Below, piece by piece: positions 40,569-49,197 of a stretch of 52,194 nt of DNA; position 1 is the first letter of the stretch, and every line of letters starts with the position of its first letter. Under the pieces are notes generated by a model. It made no database searches. It saw only the letters and a program-made list of their open reading frames with translations, and was not told the DNA's origin. Position numbers and translations under genes: made by a program. Source of the DNA: Oscillatoriaceae cyanobacterium Prado104 (GTDB lineage: Bacteria > Cyanobacteriota > Cyanobacteriia > Cyanobacteriales > Microcoleaceae); the NCBI GenBank assembly GCA_025454405.1, contig JALOON010000106.1, forward strand, positions 1 to 52,194, written 5' to 3'.

Positions 40569-40775
40569 ATGAACACAAAACTCATTGACTCGTTAGTACA
40601 AATCATTCAGACGCTTTCAGAAGAGCAGCAATTGCTAATAAAAGTAAAACTATTTAGCAACATCCCCTATCCTTCAACTGCGGAAATAACTCAGTTAGCC
40701 CAAAGCGGCGGAGCCTTTGATTTTTTACAAGATGAACCAGATATTTACACCCTTGAAGATGGAGAGCAAATTTAG
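40569..40775 (+). CDS. antitoxin-like protein of a decayed MazF module
   Basis: A 68-residue acidic protein (LIDSLVQIIQTLSEEQQLLIK, then a flexible acidic end DFLQDEPDIYTLEDGEQI). The layout, with a MazF-like start overlapping its end, fits an antitoxin. The toxin that follows is broken, so this gene is probably an orphan. Confidence 0.6.
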   Translation: MNTKLIDSLVQIIQTLSEEQQLLIKVKLFSNIPYPSTAEITQLAQSGGAFDFLQDEPDIYTLEDGEQI

Positions 40776-40845
40776 TGAAGCCAAAAAAGGAGATATTGTT
40801 TTAGTTGAATTTCCCTTTACAAATTTGAGTCAGATTATAAAGACA
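40759..40845 (+). pseudogene. truncated MazF/PemK-like toxin
   Basis: ATG 40759 opens ESKFSEAKKGDIVLVEFPFT and NLSQ, the standard N-terminus of MazF-type mRNA interferases. After about 26 residues similarity ends abruptly (IIKTVNHPD...), and the frame runs into unrelated sequence up to the next convergent gene. About three quarters of the toxin is missing. Confidence 0.65.
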
Positions 40846-40897
40846 GTGAATCACCCGGATTTAGTACAATCCTTCTTTTGTCACTTTCAGAAATTAT

Positions 40898-41104
40898 TTA
40901 TGCTACCTGTAGCGTCTGTGGCTGTGGTAAAGCTTTACCTATTTCGTTATATGTGTGTACCAAATCTTCTAAAACTTCCTTAGCGTTCTCCAGCACTTCC
41001 TCATAGGTTTCTCCGTGTATTCTAGCATATTTTCCCCCTTCAGGTAAATTAGCAACATACGCCCGATCTTCCTCAGACCATTGAGTTAAAATGCTATATT
41101 TCAC
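40898..41104 (-). CDS. HicB-family antitoxin-like protein (orphan)
   Basis: A 68-residue protein with the HicB partial-RNaseH fold: YSILTQWSEEDRAYVANLPE, then GETYEEVLENAKEVLEDLVH. HicB proteins normally neutralise HicA toxins; no HicA gene is adjacent, as is common for HicB-like solo genes in cyanobacteria. The C-terminal DNA-binding extension is absent. Confidence 0.75.
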   Translation of the reverse strand: MKYSILTQWSEEDRAYVANLPEGGKYARIHGETYEEVLENAKEVLEDLVHTYNEIGKALPQPQTLQVA

Positions 41105-41122
41105 GATTCATCCTCTCGCTAC

Positions 41123-42043
41123 TTACTTTGGGCTGGATGCAGGCGTTGTACCTCCGAATTTTTGCTGCAAAAACTCCTGCGCTACCTGTCCGGCTTCCTG
41201 CTGTTTCCCGCTAACTTGATAGTTGAGTTTCCGCATCTCTTCCTCGGAGATTTTGCCGCCTAATTCTGCCAGCACAGGGCGCAATTCTGGGTACTTTTCC
41301 AAAACTTGCGATCGCACTACGGGCACTGCTTGATAGGGTGGAAAATAATTCTTGTCATCTTTGAGCACCGCTAAACCCAAACTTTCAATCAAACCGTCGG
41401 TGGAATCCCCAGCAATTACATCTACTTCTTTTTTTTGAAGTGCTTGGGCAAGCAATCCTAACAGCAACTCCTTCGGTTCTTCGGCAAATTTAAGTCCGTA
41501 AGTTTTAGCTAATCCGGGAAATCCGTCTTCTCTTTCTTTGAATTCCGGGCCGAAACCTGCCCGCAGTTTTGGTGCAACTTTGCTCAATTGCGAGATAGTT
41601 TGCAAGTTGAGTTGTTTCGCATCTTCACCTCGAATAATTATCGCAAAGGTATTGCTGAATCCTAATGGTTCTATCCATTCCGCTTTAAACTGTTTGGGGT
41701 ATTCTTGTTTGAGATAAGCGAACACTTTTTGGGGGTCAGAAATTGGCTGTTGTTTGAGAATGTTGGTGTAAGCTGTACCCGTATATTCGACGTACAAATC
41801 GATTTGTCCTGATGCTAGGGATTGGTGGCAAAGGGAGCCTCCGAGGTTGAGTTTGCGTTCTACTTTAATATCTGTTTTGGTTTCGATATGGCGGGCTAAA
41901 ATTTCTGCGAGGATAACTTGTTCGGTAAAGTCTTTCGAGCAAACAGTTACTTGCTTTGGGGAACTAGAGGTACATCCTGCTACTGCAAGCAAGCAAAGCA
42001 GCGAGCAGGAGTAGAAAAAAAAATCGTATTTCGATATTTTCAT
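41123..42043 (-). CDS. glycine betaine/quaternary-amine ABC transporter binding lipoprotein
   Basis: A 306-residue ProX/OpuAC-family binding protein anchored by a lipoprotein signal (LLCLLAVAGC, Cys about 24). The mature part has VTVCSKDFTEQVILAEILA, LGGSLCHQSLASGQIDLYVEYTG and TYGLKFAEEPKELLLGLLAQAL, and DVIAGDSTDGLIESLGLAVLKDD. The family delivers compatible solutes or choline to an ABC importer for osmoprotection. The permease and ATPase genes are not present in the window, so this is a solitary gene. Confidence 0.82.
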   Translation of the reverse strand: MKISKYDFFFYSCSLLCLLAVAGCTSSSPKQVTVCSKDFTEQVILAEILARHIETKTDIKVERKLNLGGSLCHQSLASGQIDLYVEYTGTAYTNILKQQPISDPQKVFAYLKQEYPKQFKAEWIEPLGFSNTFAIIIRGEDAKQLNLQTISQLSKVAPKLRAGFGPEFKEREDGFPGLAKTYGLKFAEEPKELLLGLLAQALQKKEVDVIAGDSTDGLIESLGLAVLKDDKNYFPPYQAVPVVRSQVLEKYPELRPVLAELGGKISEEEMRKLNYQVSGKQQEAGQVAQEFLQQKFGGTTPASSPK

Positions 42044-42103
42044 GAGTTAACTCGGTTGTCAATTCTAAATTTACAGCTCTTTTCAAGTTGATGAAATATT
42101 CTC

Positions 42104-42207
42104 AGAAACCCGAGGGCGGGCACGGGAACCGCTTTCGACTTCCTACTCGAATAATGAGGGCAGCATATTTGAGTAGGAGGTCGAACCCTACAGAAAACGG
42201 GTTTCTC
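42104..42207. repeat. AGAAACCCG palindrome enclosing a second long hairpin
   Basis: Outer arms AGAAACCCG (42104-42112) and CGGGTTTCT (42198-42206) enclose an inner 19-base inverted repeat TCGACTTCCTACTCGAATA (42135-42153) and its partner (42166-42184, two G:T-type mismatches). Downstream up to the aldehyde dehydrogenase start is gene-free AT-rich sequence. Confidence 0.75.
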
Positions 42208-42370
42208 TGTACCTCACCTACCAGCAAAAGTGCTGTAATACCTTCTAATTTATAGCATCCCCACATAATTTGTAAAGGTAAAATCCGCAATTGCTGCTAA
42301 AAACAGTAACACTTAACCCAAGTTTCGTATTTCTGTTGTAACATTTATTTGGAGATATGGAGTAGATAAA

Positions 42371-43738
42371 ATGGCAGTCAGCGTCAGCGATCTTATCAAA
42401 CAGCAGCGGCAATTTTTTGCTACTGGGATAACTAAAGATCTGGATTTTCGGCTAGAACAATTGAAGAAACTCAAAAGTGCGGTTTCTGCCAATCAATCGC
42501 GAATTGTCGATGCTGTCAAGGCCGATCTGAACAGGCCGGAGTACGAGGCTTATTTTGAAATTGCTTCGATCGCGGAAGTTAATTATGCCATTAAAAACCT
42601 GAAATCTTGGGTAAAACCGCGAAAAGTTCCAACTTCGATCGAGCAATTTCCAGCTTCAGCCCGCATTTATTCTGAACCTTTGGGAGTAGTTTTAATTATC
42701 GGGCCTTGGAATTACCCGTTTCAGTTAATGATATCACCTTTGGTGGGGGCGATCGCGGCTGGCAATTGCGCGATTCTCAAACCTTCGGAAATCGCTGCTA
42801 GCACCTCGGAAGTTGTCGCCGATATGATTTCTAAAACCTTCGATCCGGCTTATATCACCGCCGTCGAAGGAGGCGCGGACATCAGCCAGCAATTATTAGC
42901 AGAAAAATTTGACCGTATCTTCTTTACAGGTGGCACAAAAATCGGTCAAATAGTCATGGAAGCCGCCGCCAAACACCTCACACCAGTCACTTTAGAATTG
43001 GGCGGCAAAAGTCCTTGCATTGTCGATTCAGACATTCAGGTAGAATACGCGGCAAGACGCATCGCTTGGGGCAAATTCATCAATGCCGGTCAAACCTGCA
43101 TTGCTCCAGATTACCTGTTAGTCGATCGAAAAATCAAGCCGGATTTATTAGCAGCAATTAAGCAGTCAATTCACGAATTTTACGGCGACGATCCGCAACA
43201 AAGCCCCGACTACGCGCGCATCATCAATCAGCGGCATTTAGGGCGTTTGGCTGAGTTTATTAAAGACGGAGAAATCGTCGTTGGCGGGCAAACAAACCCC
43301 GAAGATAGATATATTGCTCCGACGGTAATAGATAAGGTTTCCTGGGATGCGCCTGTGATGCAGGATGAGATTTTCGGGCCGATTTTGCCAGTTTTGGAAT
43401 ATGATGATTTGGGAGAGGCGATCGCGCAAATCAATGCCCGCCCAAAACCTCTAGCCCTGTATTTATTCTCGAAAGACAAAGAGAAACAACAGCGAGTTTT
43501 GCGAGAAACTTCTTCCGGTGGAGTTTGCATCAACGACACGGTAATGCAAGGTGCAGCCACAAGTTTGCCTTTTGGCGGAGTCGGCGATAGCGGTATAGGA
43601 AACTATCACGGGAAAGCTAGTTTTGACACTTTTTCCCACGAAAAAAGCGTGTTGCAAAAGTCATTTTTACTCGATTTAAAATGGCGGTACGCTCCTTATA
43701 AAGGCAAGTTAGGTTTGATTAAAAGAATCATCGGTTAA
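42371..43738 (+). CDS. aldehyde dehydrogenase (ALDH3-like)
   Basis: A 455-residue NAD(P)-dependent aldehyde dehydrogenase. Key parts: PLGVVLIIGPWNYPFQLMI, FFTGGTKIGQIVMEAAAKHL, catalytic Glu209 in LELGGKSPC and catalytic Cys243 in NAGQTCIAPDY, then DEIFGPILPVLEY and the terminal LPFGGVGDSGIGNYHGK. The length and the C-terminal hydrophobic tail (LKWRYAPYKGKLGLIKRI) point to the ALDH3 group acting on medium/long-chain or aromatic aldehydes. In cyanobacteria such enzymes oxidise fatty or apocarotenoid aldehydes. It is monocistronic and is followed by a strong hairpin. Confidence 0.9.
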   Translation: MAVSVSDLIKQQRQFFATGITKDLDFRLEQLKKLKSAVSANQSRIVDAVKADLNRPEYEAYFEIASIAEVNYAIKNLKSWVKPRKVPTSIEQFPASARIYSEPLGVVLIIGPWNYPFQLMISPLVGAIAAGNCAILKPSEIAASTSEVVADMISKTFDPAYITAVEGGADISQQLLAEKFDRIFFTGGTKIGQIVMEAAAKHLTPVTLELGGKSPCIVDSDIQVEYAARRIAWGKFINAGQTCIAPDYLLVDRKIKPDLLAAIKQSIHEFYGDDPQQSPDYARIINQRHLGRLAEFIKDGEIVVGGQTNPEDRYIAPTVIDKVSWDAPVMQDEIFGPILPVLEYDDLGEAIAQINARPKPLALYLFSKDKEKQQRVLRETSSGGVCINDTVMQGAATSLPFGGVGDSGIGNYHGKASFDTFSHEKSVLQKSFLLDLKWRYAPYKGKLGLIKRIIG

Positions 43739-43750
43739 TCTATCTAGCTG

Positions 43751-43807
43751 TTTGTAGTGCGGACTTAAGTCCGCGACCTTTTGCAGACTTAAGTCCGCAC
43801 TACGAAA
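43751..43807. repeat. GTAGTGCGGACTTAAGTCC hairpin after aldehyde dehydrogenase
   Basis: Near-perfect long inverted repeat: GTAGTGCGGACTTAAGTC opposite GACTTAAGTCCGCACTAC, with an internal loop around CGCGACCTTTTGCA. Same family as 6929, 11772 and 49491. It probably acts as a terminator for the upstream gene. Confidence 0.8.
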
Positions 43808-43835
43808 CAATTTCTAATTCCCGATCTCGAAAAAT

Positions 43836-44156
43836 ATGAACGATAAATTACCAGAAATTTTAGCAGAACTGCGTCAATACTTTAACGAATTGTACGGCGA
43901 TCGACTCGTGCAATTAATACTCTACGGTTCCCAAGCTAGAGGAGACGCTAAACCCGATTCAGATATTGATATTTTAGTTGTTTTGCAAGAGCCTGTTTGT
44001 GCGGGAAAAGAGATCGATCGCACCAGTAAATTTATTGCCACTTTGTGCTTAGATCGTACTGTAGTAATTTCCCGAGCTTTTGCCTCAGCAGCACGTTTTC
44101 AACAAGAAAAAAGCCCTTTTTTTCTAAATGTTCGCAGAGAAGGAGTACCGATTTGA
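43836..44156 (+). CDS. minimal nucleotidyltransferase (MNT, antitoxin of HEPN/MNT pair)
   Basis: A 106-residue minimal nucleotidyltransferase. The signature LILYGSQARGDAKPDSDIDILVVL (27-50) contains Gly31-Ser32 and Asp43/Asp45. MNT proteins of this kind act as antitoxins that AMPylate HEPN toxins. The HEPN gene follows with the stop and start interleaved, so the pair is co-transcribed. Confidence 0.8.
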   Translation: MNDKLPEILAELRQYFNELYGDRLVQLILYGSQARGDAKPDSDIDILVVLQEPVCAGKEIDRTSKFIATLCLDRTVVISRAFASAARFQQEKSPFFLNVRREGVPI

Positions 44157-44524
44157 CACCCGAACAAACTGCTCTTTTAATCAAAGCCAGTGAAAGTTTG
44201 CGCGCTGCTAAATTGTTAGCAGCTAATGCACTGGCTGACTTTGCCGCATCGCGGGCTTATTACACCATGTTTTATGTGGCCGAAGCTTTCTTGCTTGGCG
44301 AGGATTTAGCCTTCTCCAGTCATGCTGCTGTAATTAGCGCATTCGGTCGAGAATTTGCCCGGACAGGTAGAGTTCCGGTAGAGTTTCACCGCTACTTAAT
44401 TGATGCTCAAGATATCAGAAATCGGGGCGATTATAATATCGATCCGGCAATTCCAGAAGCTGAGGCAAATGAATTAATATTTCAGGCAGAACAGTTTTTA
44501 GAATTGGGCGATCGACTGCTATAA
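44153..44524 (+). CDS. HEPN-domain protein (putative toxin/RNase)
   Basis: A 123-residue all-helical HEPN protein: KASESLRAAKLLAANALADF, SRAYYTMFYVAEAFLL, AVISAFGREFARTGRVPVEFHRYLIDAQDIRNRGDYN. HEPN toxins often have an R-x4-6-H active site; here the RNRGDYN segment and nearby Arg/His residues are candidates but the classical spacing is not obvious. Start is TTG 44153 with AAGGAG eight bases upstream. An open frame back to 44045 belongs to another frame of the MNT gene. Confidence 0.75.
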   Translation: MTPEQTALLIKASESLRAAKLLAANALADFAASRAYYTMFYVAEAFLLGEDLAFSSHAAVISAFGREFARTGRVPVEFHRYLIDAQDIRNRGDYNIDPAIPEAEANELIFQAEQFLELGDRLL

Positions 44525-44748
44525 AATAACCATATGATTAATGTTAATTGAGTTAAAATAATAATTTGCGCCTTCAGAACTAAGAAACCAGGTTTTTACA
44601 TAGATTAAAGGCTTGGATGCAATATTTTTAGAGAAAACCAGGTTTCTGCTTCCAGAATGATTGTTAAACTGTTGGTTGATAATTGAAACAGAAAACTGTC
44701 AACTATCAACTGTCAACTGTCAAATATCAATTATTACCCCAAATACTT

Positions 44749-45657
44749 ATGCTGCCATTCAAATATCCCGTACCTCAAACAGATCCGCCACGTCCGGCAA
44801 AAGAAACGCTGCCGACGATGTACGATCTACCTAGCGAAAATCCGGAGGAACCAGGTTTGCCCGATGAATTTCACGGCTTGCAGCCGCAGTTATTAAATTT
44901 TACTTTTCGCCCTGCTAACTATTCTGCTGACCAAATATTTTGCACGGGCGACATGAATTTGTATTACGATGTACGCCACCCTCTGTGGTACAAACGACCG
45001 GATTGGTTTGGAGTAGTCGGAGTTTCCCGGTTGTACGAATCAGTCGATATGCGGCTGAGTTACGTTACTTGGCAAGAAGGTGTCAATCCGTTTGTCATTG
45101 TCGAATTGCTATCGCCGGGAACAGAAAAAGAAGATTTAAACGAGGTTTCAGAAACTGTACCTGCCGCTACTGAAGCAGTAGCGAACAACGGTCAAACAAT
45201 TGAGGAAAAGAGAGACGAAACCGCAGCAAATAACGGTCAGTCAACTCAGGAACTGTCTCAGGAAAAGCCCTTAAAAAAATGGGAAGTTTACGAACAAGCG
45301 TTGAGAATTCCTTACTATGTAGTTTTCAGCCGTTATACCGATCGCCTGAGAGTGTTTAAATTAGAAGGAGGGCGCTATCAAGAGTTAGAAATTCCCGAAG
45401 ATCGAGTGTGGATGTCGGAGATAAATCTCGGCTTGGGATTGTGGTTTGGAGAGTATTTTGGAGTCACTCGATTGTGGCTGCGCTGGTACGATGTCCAAGG
45501 CAATTGGATTCCTACTCCCGAGGAACGTGCTGAACTCCAACGGCAACGTGCCGAACTCCAACGGCAACGCGCCGAGATTGCAGAATCTCAGCTAGCAGCT
45601 TTAATGCAAAACCTGCGGGAATCTGGTATAGATCCCGATCGATTCTTGAATGGCTAA
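44749..45657 (+). CDS. Uma2-family (DUF820) putative endonuclease with coiled-coil tail
   Basis: A 302-residue protein of the Uma2 family: LNFTFRPANYSADQIFCTGD, the DWFGVVGVSRLYE and NPFVIVELLSPGTEKEDLN block, WEVYEQALRIPYYVVFSRYTDRLRVF. A C-terminal coiled coil of QRQRAEL repeats (RAELQRQRAELQRQRAEIAE) follows. An internal stretch rich in Glu, Ala, Asn and Gln (NNGQTIEEKRDETAANNGQS) is low complexity. Start ATG 44749; upstream is a CAACTGTCAACTGTCAAAT repeat. Function not established. Confidence 0.78.
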   Translation: MLPFKYPVPQTDPPRPAKETLPTMYDLPSENPEEPGLPDEFHGLQPQLLNFTFRPANYSADQIFCTGDMNLYYDVRHPLWYKRPDWFGVVGVSRLYESVDMRLSYVTWQEGVNPFVIVELLSPGTEKEDLNEVSETVPAATEAVANNGQTIEEKRDETAANNGQSTQELSQEKPLKKWEVYEQALRIPYYVVFSRYTDRLRVFKLEGGRYQELEIPEDRVWMSEINLGLGLWFGEYFGVTRLWLRWYDVQGNWIPTPEERAELQRQRAELQRQRAEIAESQLAALMQNLRESGIDPDRFLNG

Positions 45658-45932
45658 TAGTGCGAGCGTTCCCGCTCGCGATCGTCGATACTTGACACTT
45701 GAGGGCGCAGTTTTTACTTGCTCTCAAGTGAAACTGGACTATCAAAACTTTAGGCTTCTGCAAGCAGAATTTATACCAAATTTTTGAATTAAAAAGAAAG
45801 TTATATCGATCGTTTTTTGATACATATTGAGCGGTCGATCGAACTTTTAGTATCCGCACGAATAGAGCTTTACATCAAACTATTCCTGTAGTAAAATAAA
45901 GATTTGCGTTCGTATTTAAGTATAAGAATAGA

Positions 45933-46361
45933 ATGAAAAAAGTCTTATCGCTGCTTGCGGGAGGTGCGATCGCCTCTGTATCTATTGCAGGTTTCATTCC
46001 ATCCAGCTACCTGCTGCGAGTAGAAACAGTGAAACAGGGAATGCTGCGGCTAACAAATATTTCCGATCGGCGCATCTACGTGAAAAACTTTGTCCTGCGC
46101 AATTACACAGTCAACGAATTTGGCAAGCGAACGGGGAAAGTTGAGGAAATGTACGTTCGCGTAGAATTACCGCTAAATCCTGGAGAAAGTAAATTAGAAG
46201 CAATTCGCGATTCACCATATCGGACAACCGCAAATACCGAACTATTGCGCTGGAATGATGGAAAACAAGATCGCAGACAAGGCGTGCTAATATGTTTTAT
46301 TAATGACTTCAACCACAATGTCTATCTAACTCCCAACGGACAACTATCATGCTCCCAATAA
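45933..46361 (+). CDS. hypothetical exported protein
   Basis: A 142-residue protein with an N-terminal signal-like segment (MKKVLSLLAGGAIASVSIAG, cleavage uncertain). A beta-rich domain follows: LRLTNISDRRIYVKNFVLRN, EEMYVRVELPLNPGESKLEA and RQGVLICFINDFNHNVYLTP. No recognised family. The gene-free interval 45658-45932 precedes it. Confidence 0.55.
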   Translation: MKKVLSLLAGGAIASVSIAGFIPSSYLLRVETVKQGMLRLTNISDRRIYVKNFVLRNYTVNEFGKRTGKVEEMYVRVELPLNPGESKLEAIRDSPYRTTANTELLRWNDGKQDRRQGVLICFINDFNHNVYLTPNGQLSCSQ

Positions 46362-46417
46362 TTTAAATCGCCTGTGTCGGTAAAACCTTTGAGTATCGCC
46401 TATCTAACCAACAATTT

Positions 46418-46768
46418 ATGTCCATTTTATCGCAAGAAAAATGCGTTGCTTGTCGCCCGAATTCCCCTCGCGTCACGCCCTACGAAATTACCAAACTCAC
46501 ACCGCAAATTCCCGACTGGAACCTCATCGAAAGAGATGGCATTCCCCGATTGGAACGTACTTATAAATTCCCCGACTTTAAAAGTGCGATCGCCTTTACA
46601 AGCCGCGTCGGCGAAATCGCAGAAGCTGAAGGACATCACCCAGCAATTTTAACCGAGTGGGGAAAAGTAACCGTTACTTGGTGGACGCACGCGATTCCAG
46701 GACTGCACCGCAATGACTTTATTATGGCTGCAAAAACCGATGCGATTGCCGCTGAATTTCTTAACTAA
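46418..46768 (+). CDS. pterin-4a-carbinolamine dehydratase (4a-hydroxytetrahydrobiopterin dehydratase)
   Basis: A 116-residue PCD/DCoH enzyme that dehydrates the 4a-hydroxytetrahydropterin formed by aromatic amino acid hydroxylases. The active-site pattern is EAEGHHPAILTEWGKVTVTW: His73, His74 and Pro75, plus Trp89 and His91 and Asp100. The N-terminal segment has a CxxC pair (Cys9, Cys12). No hydroxylase gene is near. The reading frame 46374-46652 in another frame is a shadow. Confidence 0.85.
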   Translation: MSILSQEKCVACRPNSPRVTPYEITKLTPQIPDWNLIERDGIPRLERTYKFPDFKSAIAFTSRVGEIAEAEGHHPAILTEWGKVTVTWWTHAIPGLHRNDFIMAAKTDAIAAEFLN

Positions 46769-46862
46769 ATTGTTTGTAATTGCGATCGAACAAGAAAATT
46801 CACAAGTTGACGAACCAGATGAAGTTCAAGTAGAGTAGGATAAGATTACTAAAAAATAAGCT

Positions 46863-47195
46863 ATGGAAAACCTTCCATTCATCATAATTGCTGTAGCTGG
46901 ATTGCTTGTAATAGGAATCTTTATTGTGATAGTGGTTTCCTCGATCGCAAATTTCATACGTTATGCTTCCTCACCTCGTCTTGCTAGAGAAGCTCGCGTT
47001 ATTGGCAAACGTTTGTACGTATCAGGTGGAAAAAATAGCACTTCTACCTATTATTATGCAACTTTTGAATTTCCTGATGGCAGCCGTGAGGAATTTGGTG
47101 TCGGTTCCAAAATTTATGGGATGCTGGCAGAAGGGGATATAGGGACGCTAGACTCTCAAGGAACTTACGTACATAACTTTAATCGACGATTTTGA
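46863..47195 (+). CDS. DUF2500-like membrane protein
   Basis: A 110-residue protein with one N-terminal membrane segment (IIIAVAGLLVIGIFIVIVVS), a basic stretch and a small beta domain: YYYATFEFPDGSREEFGVGS, then LAEGDIGTLDSQGTYVHNF. The pattern matches DUF2500, whose role is unknown. A single gene, not obviously linked to its neighbours. Confidence 0.7.
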   Translation: MENLPFIIIAVAGLLVIGIFIVIVVSSIANFIRYASSPRLAREARVIGKRLYVSGGKNSTSTYYYATFEFPDGSREEFGVGSKIYGMLAEGDIGTLDSQGTYVHNFNRRF

Positions 47196-47350
47196 AAACT
47201 AAATCTTACTAATTTATAACTTTAAGGATCGCCTGCCACCTCAGCACCGACTTTCACATTTTAAACACCCAAAACAGCAATTTCGCTTAACAGCACAGCA
47301 ATCCCTACCAAGTAAAAATAATGATTAAATAGTTGATAGCTGAATTTGTT

Positions 47351-47557
47351 ATGGCATTAACATCCCCTGTTGTTCATAGCGACCCCGAAATTCTGGGGGG
47401 AACTCCTGTTTTTGTCGGAACTCGCGTGCCGATGAGAACCCTACTTGATTATCTTGAGGCTGGTGATTCATTAGACCTATTTCTAGACCATTTTCCTAGT
47501 GTCAGTAGGGAACAGACGATCGCAGCCCTTATATCGAGAATTTCTGCAACTAAATAA
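47351..47557 (+). CDS. DUF433-family antitoxin-like protein
   Basis: A 68-residue DUF433 protein: VVHSDPEILGGTPVFVGTRV, PMRTLLDYLEAGDSLDLFLDH, FPSVSREQTIAALI. Many DUF433 proteins pair with a DUF5615 PIN-like toxin; none follows here. Start ATG 47351 is preferred; an open frame back to 47333 adds six residues. Confidence 0.75.
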   Translation: MALTSPVVHSDPEILGGTPVFVGTRVPMRTLLDYLEAGDSLDLFLDHFPSVSREQTIAALISRISATK

Positions 47558-47621
47558 GCGGTAGAAATCCAAGAACCTTCTTCTTTAGTTCAACCTCTGG
47601 TTATTTAAAACTGTTTGCAGT

Positions 47622-47740
47622 AATTGTAGGTTGGGTTGAGGAACGAAACCCAACACATAAATTTAAGATTTTGGCAAGAACAAAACTCAACACAGAACTT
47701 TGAGATTTTGGCAAGAACAAAGCCCAACGAAAAACTCAAG
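47622..47740. repeat. GGTTGGGTTGAGGAACGAAACCCAACA repeat with 37-bp direct repeat
   Basis: An inverted GTTGGGTT...AACCCAAC element (47630-47655) is followed by two copies of GATTTTGGCAAGAACAAA starting at 47667 and 47704. The region lies between the DUF433 gene and the MFS gene. A plus-strand open frame through it is non-coding repeat. Confidence 0.8.
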
Positions 47741-47803
47741 TTTTTGGACCCAGCGCAGCAAAAAATTCGCTTCGATCGACCTAACCGACGAATTAAGTTA
47801 CTG

Positions 47804-49072
47804 TTAGGAAATCAAACCCATTTTTTGATAAATTTGCCGCACTAAAGGTTTTAAAGTAGGTAGCTGTTTTGTAAAAATTACCGCACCTAAAATACAAAGT
47901 ATCCCACCAATTAATACAGTATTCGCAGCGCCGATATAATTTGCCAATCCGCCAGCAAGTAAATTACCAAACGGCGTCACGCCAAAAAATGCCATCGTGT
48001 AGATACTCATTACCCTCCCTCGCTTATCATCTTCGACAATTGTTTGCAAAAATGTGTTTCCCCCTGCAAATTGGAGAATGAAGCCGATCCCGACAAACAG
48101 CATCATGATTAATGAAAACCACAACTCGCGGGATAAAGCAAATCCAATCAATCCAAATCCCATAATTGCTGGGGAAATAGCAATCAATTTGCCGATGCCG
48201 AGTATGCTTTTTCGCGTACTCAAATAAATCGCGCCCGCAAAAGCGCCAACTCCCGATGCAGCCATTAAAAAACCCAGTGTTTCCGGGCCGCCTTTTAGTA
48301 TTTGGGTGGCAAAAATCGGGACTAAAACTGTATGCGACATTCCCGCAAAACTGACTAATGCCAACAGCAGCAAAATTGCTCTAATCGGTCCGAATCCAAA
48401 GGCATACACAAATCCTTCTCGCAATCTTTGTAAGGTTTTGGTATTAGTTACTGCTATTTTTTTCGGCTGGATTTGCATCGCTAGCAAGCCTGCAATTACA
48501 GCGATGTAACTGAGTCCGTCAATCAGAAAACAATAACTCGCTCCGACTGTACCGATGAGCAAACCTGCCAGTGCCGGTCCGATTAATCGAGCACCGTTGA
48601 ACATGGAAGCATTCAGCGCGATCGCCTGTGCTAAATGTTCTTTTTTTTCCACAATTTCCGGCACAAATGCTTGCCTTGCCGGCGCGTCGAAAGCATCGAT
48701 CGCGCCTTGACAAAAACTCAAAATTAAAATCTGCCAAATATTAATAATTCCCGTTAGCGCCAAAACAGCTAGCGCTAAAGATTGAATCATTGCTAAAACT
48801 TGAGTGGCAATTATTACCCGGTGGCGGTTCCATTTGTCGATAAAAACTCCGGCAACAGGAAGTAAAATTAAGGTGGGGATTTGACTGATAAATCCAACGA
48901 CACCCAGCATCCAAGCCGATTGAGTTAGGTGGTATACCAGCCAAACGGCAGCTATTCGCGTCATCCAACTGCCAATCAGCGAGATGCTTTGACCTGCAAA
49001 AAACAAGCGGTAATTTTTAGATCGCAGGGCGCGAGGAAGCTGTATTTTTTTACTTTTTGCTAGTAGATTCAT
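47804..49072 (-). CDS. MFS efflux transporter (EntS-like)
   Basis: A 422-residue integral membrane protein with 12 predicted helices. Motifs include SIGLIGSWMTRIAAVWLVY-type opening NYRLFFAGQSISLIGSWMTR, LILLPVAGVFIDKWNRHRVI (MFS loop motif), DAFDAPARQAFVPEIV and a middle GPALAGLLIGTVGASYCFL. This is the EntS/MFS_3 group that exports siderophores or drugs. The substrate is unknown. ATG 49072 gives a normal N-terminus; the frame back to 49138 adds 22 residues. Confidence 0.88.
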   Translation of the reverse strand: MNLLAKSKKIQLPRALRSKNYRLFFAGQSISLIGSWMTRIAAVWLVYHLTQSAWMLGVVGFISQIPTLILLPVAGVFIDKWNRHRVIIATQVLAMIQSLALAVLALTGIINIWQILILSFCQGAIDAFDAPARQAFVPEIVEKKEHLAQAIALNASMFNGARLIGPALAGLLIGTVGASYCFLIDGLSYIAVIAGLLAMQIQPKKIAVTNTKTLQRLREGFVYAFGFGPIRAILLLLALVSFAGMSHTVLVPIFATQILKGGPETLGFLMAASGVGAFAGAIYLSTRKSILGIGKLIAISPAIMGFGLIGFALSRELWFSLIMMLFVGIGFILQFAGGNTFLQTIVEDDKRGRVMSIYTMAFFGVTPFGNLLAGGLANYIGAANTVLIGGILCILGAVIFTKQLPTLKPLVRQIYQKMGLIS

Positions 49073-49197
49073 GGGGCAATCGGGCTCTGAGAAAGATTGG
49101 AGAATTGGTTGAGGTTGGATAAATCGTGCTGACAGCAAATCATTCTTGATTAGAACTCGGGCTAATCAACCGATTTTTAGCCACCAGCGTGTAAGTT

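Noticed and set aside
47636..47845. Plus-strand open frame of 69 codons
   Set aside because: It is formed by the 37-bp direct repeats and overlaps the end of the MFS gene.
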